Shown piece after piece: positions 59,450 through 64,000 of a stretch of 64,000 nt of DNA (its first letter is position 1; each line of letters starts with the position of its first letter). The notes under the pieces were generated by a model, which was given only the letters and a program-made list of their open reading frames with translations, searched no databases and was not told the origin of the DNA. The stretch is from the NCBI GenBank assembly GCA_031972855.1, contig DALYDY010000004.1, positions 1-64,000 of the forward strand, read 5' to 3'. Source of the stretch: JAIXRY01 sp031972855. Its GTDB lineage: Bacteria > Patescibacteriota > Minisyncoccia > Phycocordibacterales > UBA9973. A program made the translations under genes and the position numbers.

Positions 59450-59552
59450 ATTACAAAGTCGTAATTGAAATAACCCCCGGAATCCCTAATTGACCTTATA
59501 AAATCCAGGAAATCAATTACACCGCAGTATGTGCGGTATTTTTTATACCAAT
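59450..59552 (+). promoter_or_regulatory. rpsA leader with alternative hairpins and terminator-like stem
   Basis: TAATTGA occurs twice (59462-59468, 59487-59493) and both can pair with TCAATTA (59513-59519). Directly after is ACCGCA-GTATG-TGCGGT (59521-59537) with ATTTTTT, a terminator-like hairpin ending 8 bases before the ATG. The T-run itself can sit in a GGTAT/ATACC stem (59535-59549). Such overlapping folds fit attenuation or autoregulation. Confidence 0.5.
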
Positions 59553-60602
59553 ATGAAACAATTTGCAGAAAAAATAATTGATAAACCAGTTCTCGAAGCA
59601 CTAGTTGAAGGACCTGTTATATCAATTCAAAAATCATCAGTTTATGTTGATCTTGGACCACAAGGAACAGGTATCATCTATGGACGTGAATTTATAAATG
59701 CTCGTGATATTATCCGCAAGATCAATCTTGGAGATACAATCAAGGCAAAAGTAGTAGACATTGAGAACGATGAAGGTTATGTTGAGCTTTCTTTGAAAGA
59801 AGCAAAACAAGCTCTCATCTGGAGTGAAGCTGAAAAAGCTATCAAAGCAAAACTTCCTATCGACCTAATCGTTAAAGAAGCAAACAAAGGTGGACTTATT
59901 CTTGAATGGCAAGGTATCCCAGGATTCCTTCCTGCATCACAATTGAAAGCAGATCACTACCCTCGTGTTCTTGATTCAGACAAAGACAAAATCTTGAAAG
60001 AATTGAAAAAACTCGTTGGACAATCTCTTTCTGTTACTATTATCTCAGCTCTTTCAAAAGAAGGTAAACTTATCTTCTCAGAAAAAGAATCTGACTCAGG
60101 AGAAAGACAAGAAATGGTTGGAAAATACAATATCGGTGACGAAGTTACAACAACTGTTGCTGGTCTTGTTGATTTCGGAGTATTCTTGAAAGTTGAAGAA
60201 GGACTAGAAGGTCTTGTTCACATCTCAGAAATTGATTGGGGTCTAGTAGAAGATCCTCGCCAAATGTTCAAAATCGGTGACAAAGTTCAAGCAAAAGTTA
60301 TTGATATCAAAGAAGGAAAAGTTTCTCTTTCTATCAAAGCTCTCAAAGAAAATCCTTGGACATCATTCGAAGGTAAACTCAAAAAAGGAGATACAATCTC
60401 AGGTGTTGTTATCAAATACAACAAACATGGTGCTCTTGTATCAATCAAAGAAGGTGTTGCAGGTCTAGTACACAACTCTTCATTCGGTGGAGATGCAGAA
60501 CTCAAAAAACATCTTTCTCTAGGAAAAACATATGACTTCACAGTTACATTGTTTGAACCAAAAGAACAAAAGATGACACTTACACTCGTAGAGAATAAGT
60601 AA
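59553..60602 (+). CDS. rpsA: 30S ribosomal protein S1 (four S1 repeats)
   Basis: 349 aa from MKQFAEKIIDK; the ATG at 59529 falls inside the leader hairpin and is rejected. Four S1 RNA-binding repeats at about 20-90, 105-185, 200-270 and 285-349; the third has the classic GLVDFGVFLKVEEGLEGLVH. E. coli S1 has six repeats. It binds mRNA and promotes initiation, of interest where Shine-Dalgarno sequences are scarce. Ends in a terminator. Confidence 0.9.
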   Translation: MKQFAEKIIDKPVLEALVEGPVISIQKSSVYVDLGPQGTGIIYGREFINARDIIRKINLGDTIKAKVVDIENDEGYVELSLKEAKQALIWSEAEKAIKAKLPIDLIVKEANKGGLILEWQGIPGFLPASQLKADHYPRVLDSDKDKILKELKKLVGQSLSVTIISALSKEGKLIFSEKESDSGERQEMVGKYNIGDEVTTTVAGLVDFGVFLKVEEGLEGLVHISEIDWGLVEDPRQMFKIGDKVQAKVIDIKEGKVSLSIKALKENPWTSFEGKLKKGDTISGVVIKYNKHGALVSIKEGVAGLVHNSSFGGDAELKKHLSLGKTYDFTVTLFEPKEQKMTLTLVENK

Positions 60603-60606
60603 TCAC

Positions 60607-60647
60607 AGAATAAAATAGCGGGACCCTTCGGGTCCCGCTATTTTATT
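60607..60647 (+). terminator. rpsA terminator
   Basis: AATAAAATAGCGGGACCC, loop TTC, and perfect complement. Confidence 0.88.
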
Positions 60648-60702
60648 ATTTAGCCGTACTCTAATCGACATATCGTACGACACGATTTCGCAAAATCAAA
60701 AA

Positions 60703-60745
60703 TAAAATCCTAATTCAACCTTAGAGGTTAAATCAGGATTTTAAA
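60703..60745 (-). terminator. Terminator of the 246-aa gene
   Basis: AAAATCCTAATTCAACC pairs with GGTTAAATCAGGATTTT; both mismatches are G-U on the minus strand, the strand of the gene it ends. Confidence 0.65.
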
Positions 60746-60748
60746 ATT

Positions 60749-61489
60749 TTAGAAAGCATACAGACGATATTCTTCACGTTCACCAACAATGGCGGACATG
60801 AAGTCTCCCCAACCTTTGTCATGACAATGTATTTCGATTGTTTGATTACCAACTGTAATCATCTGAGGAAAACTCTTTCTCACTTCTGGAGCTCTTTTTT
60901 TGAAAAGATTTGGATCGCTTTTTACTTTATTTTTGAAAGCTATCAAAAATTTCTTGTATTCTTTTGGGCAGGTGTCGATATATTCTTCCCAAACAGGAGG
61001 AACTCCATCAAAACCACCAGACAAAGAAATTCTTTCTTTTGAAAAAACACTTCCAGTATTAATAAGATTAAAATTAGTTAATTTATTAAGCTCATGCCTA
61101 TCATTAATAATCTTAAACATCTTCCCAAAAATGATTGGTGATACAAACATTGCCCCACCCAGTGACGAAATAATCATCGGTATTAAAAGGGTCTGATTGC
61201 TTTCATGTATATTTTTAGCAAAAGCTAAAAATATCCCAATAAATCCTATAGAAAGCGTTAGAGGGACCCAGTGATTATTTTTTTCAAAGAAAATAATCAA
61301 AGGTAACATTCCTGCTATTCCATAGAAAACTGTGATAAATATATCAAGAGGTATTTTACCTATGAAAACATTATCATCATAGTGAGTTAACAGAGTAACT
61401 ACAATAAATGAGATTACACCAACTATGATGCGGTAAATAGATGTCGTTCCGAAAGCAATAGCTTTCCTAAAAATTATATTGTTTTTCAT
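60749..61489 (-). CDS. Hypothetical membrane protein, 246 aa
   Basis: Four predicted membrane helices in the first 125 residues (about 12-35, 48-65, 72-92, 98-122), then a soluble C-terminal domain with CPKEYKKFLIAFKNK and a final HCHDKGWGDFMSA. No family recognised. Own promoter at 61512-61541. Confidence 0.6.
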   Translation of the reverse strand: MKNNIIFRKAIAFGTTSIYRIIVGVISFIVVTLLTHYDDNVFIGKIPLDIFITVFYGIAGMLPLIIFFEKNNHWVPLTLSIGFIGIFLAFAKNIHESNQTLLIPMIISSLGGAMFVSPIIFGKMFKIINDRHELNKLTNFNLINTGSVFSKERISLSGGFDGVPPVWEEYIDTCPKEYKKFLIAFKNKVKSDPNLFKKRAPEVRKSFPQMITVGNQTIEIHCHDKGWGDFMSAIVGEREEYRLYAF

Positions 61490-61511
61490 GTGCGTTTGTT
61501 TATTTGCATGT

Positions 61512-61541
61512 ATTATAGCACAATTAAATACATTATGTCAA
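61512..61541 (-). promoter_or_regulatory. Promoter of the 246-aa gene
   Basis: -35 TTGACA (61536-61541), 18-bp spacer, -10 TATAAT (61512-61517), with a TGC extension. Confidence 0.75.
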
Positions 61542-61613
61542 ATTAAAACACCTTATAAAACAAGGTGTTTTTAAGATGGTATTCAAAATTAACGAATTAT
61601 ATTATTACGGAAA

Positions 61614-62171
61614 TTATTGATTATATAGATTCATTGCTTTCTCTTTTCCTTCCACTACTATAGTATCAATTACTTTGTGGAAGTGAGGTGCAAGAGTTAC
61701 GAGCGCCTCTGATTCAGATTCAGAGAAATTCCCCATAACATCTGGTTTGCGAAGTATTCCACCCTCATCAGTAATCGCTACACCCACGCGCACGCGGATG
61801 AAATTCTTTCCACCATAGTGTTCAATAATAGATTTTATTCCATTGTGTCCTCCACTACCTCTGTCATAAGAAATACGAATAGTTCCGAGCGGTAAATCTA
61901 TATCATCTTGAACGACAACTAATTTTTCTAAATCTATTTCATATTGTTTTTGCAAAAGAGATATAACACTTCCAGAATCATTCATAAAAGTTTCTGGTTT
62001 TACAAACAATATTCCCTCTCCAATATTTGCTCTTGCAACAAGTGAATTTACATATTTATTCTTTTCGAATTCTACATTAGAAAAAGCCTTATCAATAAGT
62101 ATCCACGCCACATTGTGACGAGTATTTTTATATTCACTTCCAGGATTTCCGAGCCCGATGATTGTATACAT
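61614..62171 (-). CDS. pth: Peptidyl-tRNA hydrolase
   Basis: 185 aa. GLGNPGSEYKNTRHNVAW (catalytic His near 21), KPETFMNDSGSVI (Asn) and VVQDDIDLPLGTIRISYDRGS, then GHNGIKSI: all the active-site positions of bacterial Pth. It releases tRNA from stalled peptidyl-tRNA. Full length. Single gene divergent from lepB. Confidence 0.95.
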   Translation of the reverse strand: MYTIIGLGNPGSEYKNTRHNVAWILIDKAFSNVEFEKNKYVNSLVARANIGEGILFVKPETFMNDSGSVISLLQKQYEIDLEKLVVVQDDIDLPLGTIRISYDRGSGGHNGIKSIIEHYGGKNFIRVRVGVAITDEGGILRKPDVMGNFSESESEALVTLAPHFHKVIDTIVVEGKEKAMNLYNQ

Positions 62172-62212
62172 GATTTTTAAATTTTAGCACAAAATATTTA
62201 AAAATATCTAAT

Positions 62213-62241
62213 TTGTGTCTAATCTTTTTTTCTTGTATAAT
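62213..62241 (+). promoter_or_regulatory. lepB promoter
   Basis: -35 TTGTGT (62213-62218), 17-bp spacer, -10 TATAAT (62236-62241), 11 bases before the lepB ATG. Confidence 0.65.
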
Positions 62242-62252
62242 AGTGGGAATAT

Positions 62253-62855
62253 ATGGAAAAAACCGAAGAAATTAAGGACGAAATCAAAGTAGTTGAAGTC
62301 GAAAAGAAAGAAGACTGGCGTGACGTTTTACGCTTCATTATTATTTCACTCTTAATTGTTATTCCTATAAGAATGTATGTTGCAAAACCTTTTATTGTAG
62401 AAGGCACTTCTATGTTCCCTACTTTCCACAATGGTGATTATTTAATAGTTGACCAAATATCTTATATTATTTCAGGAAAAGTAAACCGTGGTGATGTTGT
62501 TGTTATAAAACCTCCAATGGATGAAAGTAAATATTTTATCAAACGCCTCATAGGTCTTCCTGGAGATACAATAATGATTAATGGAAGTGAAGTTAAAATA
62601 ATAAACAAAGAACACCCTTTGGGTGTAATTTTAGACGAACCTTATGTAGAAAATAAAGGAAATGACAACAACCTACTATTCGTTGTTCCAGAAGATCAAT
62701 ACTTCGTTATGGGAGACAATAGAACAGCATCTTATGATTCACGTGGTTGGGGTTTCCTTCCAAAGAAAGATTTAGTAGGAAAAGCATTAGTAAGACTATT
62801 CCCACCAAAATCAATAGATTTACTTCCTGGTAAATTTGATCAATCATTAAAATAA
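62253..62855 (+). CDS. lepB: Signal peptidase I
   Basis: 200 aa. Cytoplasmic charged N-terminus (1-28), one membrane helix (about 29-47), catalytic Ser in EGTSMFPTF (near 53), Lys in KRLIGLPGD (near 97), and box E GDNRTASYDSRGWG. It cuts signal peptides of exported proteins, such as the secreted proteins of this window. Followed by hisS after 11 bases. Confidence 0.94.
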   Translation: MEKTEEIKDEIKVVEVEKKEDWRDVLRFIIISLLIVIPIRMYVAKPFIVEGTSMFPTFHNGDYLIVDQISYIISGKVNRGDVVVIKPPMDESKYFIKRLIGLPGDTIMINGSEVKIINKEHPLGVILDEPYVENKGNDNNLLFVVPEDQYFVMGDNRTASYDSRGWGFLPKKDLVGKALVRLFPPKSIDLLPGKFDQSLK

Positions 62856-62866
62856 TTCAAAATAAT

Positions 62867-64000
62867 ATGACAACCGTAAAAAAAGTATCAAAAAAAGATG
62901 AACTCGTAAACCCAAAAGGAATGCGAGACATAATGAATGAAGAATATTATGACTTCCAAGGTTTTTTTGAAAAAGCACAAGAAGTGGCTGTATATTACGG
63001 ATTTAATCCAATAGAAACACCAGTTTTGGAGTTTGAATCTATATTCACAACTTCTGTTGGTGAAGGTACTGATATTGTAGACAAAGAAATGTATTCTCTT
63101 CGCACTAAAGGTGGAGACAAACTCGCTCTTCGTCCAGAACACACAGCGTCACTTATGCGTTCATACATATCCAATGGAATGCAGAACATGCCACAACCAT
63201 TGATGTTCTATCAATATGGACCATCTTTCCGTCACGACAATCCTCAAAAAGGTCGTTATCGTCAATTTTATCAATTTGACCTTGATGTTCTTGGTAGTGA
63301 AAAAGCTATAATGGACGCTCTTGTCATAAAAGCAACAATGGTAATACTCGAAGAAGCTGGAGCAAAAAATCTATCTGTTGATATAAACTCAATCGGAGAT
63401 AAAGACTGTCGCAATACATATGTTCGTGAACTTACAAACTACTACAAAAAACATGCAGACAAACTTCCTGCAATAGACAAAGAGAGATTAAAAACAAATC
63501 CACTTCGTATTCTTGATTCAAAAGATGCTAAAACAAAAGAAATAAATGAAAATGCACCAGAAGCAATTTCATATCTTTGTAGTGCTTGTAAAAAACACTT
63601 AAAAGAAGTGTTGGAACACTTAGACGAGATGAATATTCCTTATACAATAAACAAACTTCTTGTAAGAGGACTTTCATACTACACTCGTACTGTATTTGAA
63701 ATAATTCAAACAGAAGGAGAAGAATCAATAACTATTGCTGGCGGAGGAAGATATGATTATTTAGCAAAACAACTAGGAAGCAAAAAAGATGTTCCAGCTA
63801 TTGGTATGGCTCTTGGTGTTGACCGTGTAGTATCTATGCCTTGGTACAAAAAACTTTCTCCTCGCATAATGAAAGCTCCAAAATACTATTTCATCCAACT
63901 AGGAGCTGAGGCGAAATTAAAATCTCTTAGTGTTATTGAAATACTCAGAAAAGCACATATTCCTATTCATCAAGCACTATCAAAAGATGGCTTAGGTGCA
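62867..64000 (+). CDS. hisS: Histidyl-tRNA synthetase, truncated by the window edge
   Basis: 378 codons visible, open to the last base. Class II synthetase: NPKGMRDIM near the N-terminus, then LALRPEHTASLMRSY (the usual RPEGT has His in place of Gly), PSFRHDNPQKGRYRQFYQFD (motif 2, with the GRYRQF core) and the histidine-binding LVRGLSYYTRTVFE and AGGGRYDYL. The anticodon-binding domain begins at the edge (KYYFIQLG). ATG context AATAATATG without Shine-Dalgarno. Likely cotranscribed with lepB. Confidence 0.94.
   Translation, partial: MTTVKKVSKKDELVNPKGMRDIMNEEYYDFQGFFEKAQEVAVYYGFNPIETPVLEFESIFTTSVGEGTDIVDKEMYSLRTKGGDKLALRPEHTASLMRSYISNGMQNMPQPLMFYQYGPSFRHDNPQKGRYRQFYQFDLDVLGSEKAIMDALVIKATMVILEEAGAKNLSVDINSIGDKDCRNTYVRELTNYYKKHADKLPAIDKERLKTNPLRILDSKDAKTKEINENAPEAISYLCSACKKHLKEVLEHLDEMNIPYTINKLLVRGLSYYTRTVFEIIQTEGEESITIAGGGRYDYLAKQLGSKKDVPAIGMALGVDRVVSMPWYKKLSPRIMKAPKYYFIQLGAEAKLKSLSVIEILRKAHIPIHQALSKDGLGA

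Noticed and set aside
59407..59601. Minus-strand frame of 64 aa opposite the rpsA leader
   Set aside because: Overlaps two promoters and the leader hairpins and the start of rpsA; no supporting signal.
1..64000. UGA recoding to glycine as in Gracilibacteria/SR1
   Set aside because: Genes such as dprA end in UGA at the expected length and core proteins have no internal UGA.
1..64000. CRISPR array or insertion sequence
   Set aside because: No regularly spaced repeats of CRISPR type and no transposase or integrase gene seen; the repeated tRNA-tail elements are not evenly spaced and differ in sequence.

Overview
This window looks like chromosomal DNA of a Parcubacteria-type member of the Candidate Phyla Radiation (Patescibacteria). 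The signs are very low GC, a compact layout with mostly minus-strand operons, shortened versions of universal proteins (IF-2 of 496 aa without the usual long N-terminus, DnaX of 345 aa without its zinc module, a short malic enzyme), a cluster of VirB2/TrbC-like two-helix pilin-type proteins, and a long surface protein with an S74 autochaperone domain. UGA is used as a stop (for example dprA), so the code is the standard bacterial one. I see no rRNA genes, CRISPR array, transposase or prophage.

Layout. 1-8.2 kb: tRNA-Glu, an S74-domain surface protein, a Nudix hydrolase, then a division cluster read leftwards (mraZ, rsmH, ftsL-like, ftsI) whose promoter carries five MraZ-type boxes. 8.2-18.5 kb: lysS, greA, a PBP2 gene with a small membrane gene and malic enzyme, a two-component pair, a CPBP protease and small membrane proteins. 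18.5-30.4 kb: an accessory stretch of hypothetical and peripheral genes (GNAT, DUF1801, HD, metallo-beta-lactamase fold, deoxyribosyltransferase-like, DUF5672, AI-2E exporter family) with tRNA-Gln and dnaX. 30.4-44.5 kb: core genes (dus, ftsQ, serS, dprA, topA, clpB, a cysteine desulfurase, DUF4446, infB, rbfA). 44.5-46.4 kb: four tRNA genes (Cys, Leu-UAA, Lys, Leu-UAG), each followed by an elaborate fold-back element. 46.4-54.5 kb: a band-7-like gene pair and a VirB2-like pilin/solute-binding cluster. 54.5-64 kb: gyrA, rpsA, pth, lepB and the start of hisS.

The most unusual signal is the tRNA-tail element. All five tRNA genes whose downstream side is visible (including tRNA-Gln at 22.5 kb) are followed by about 150-171 bp with the same plan: the tRNA 3' end runs straight into a long hairpin whose far arm is an inverted copy of that same tRNA's acceptor and T-arm. 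In four units that copy is split by an extra hairpin. Further hairpins follow, and the unit ends in a partial direct copy of the tRNA 3' end. The copy matches a different tRNA each time, and the inserted hairpin shows compensatory base changes between units, so the structure looks maintained or repeatedly regenerated.

Other regulatory signals include many TATAAT-like -10 boxes only 6-8 bases before ATG (probable leaderless mRNAs), an rpsA leader ending in a terminator-like hairpin, and a 63-nt hairpin near 3.76 kb whose mismatches are all G-U pairs on one strand only. Functions come from motifs read by eye; no database search was run.
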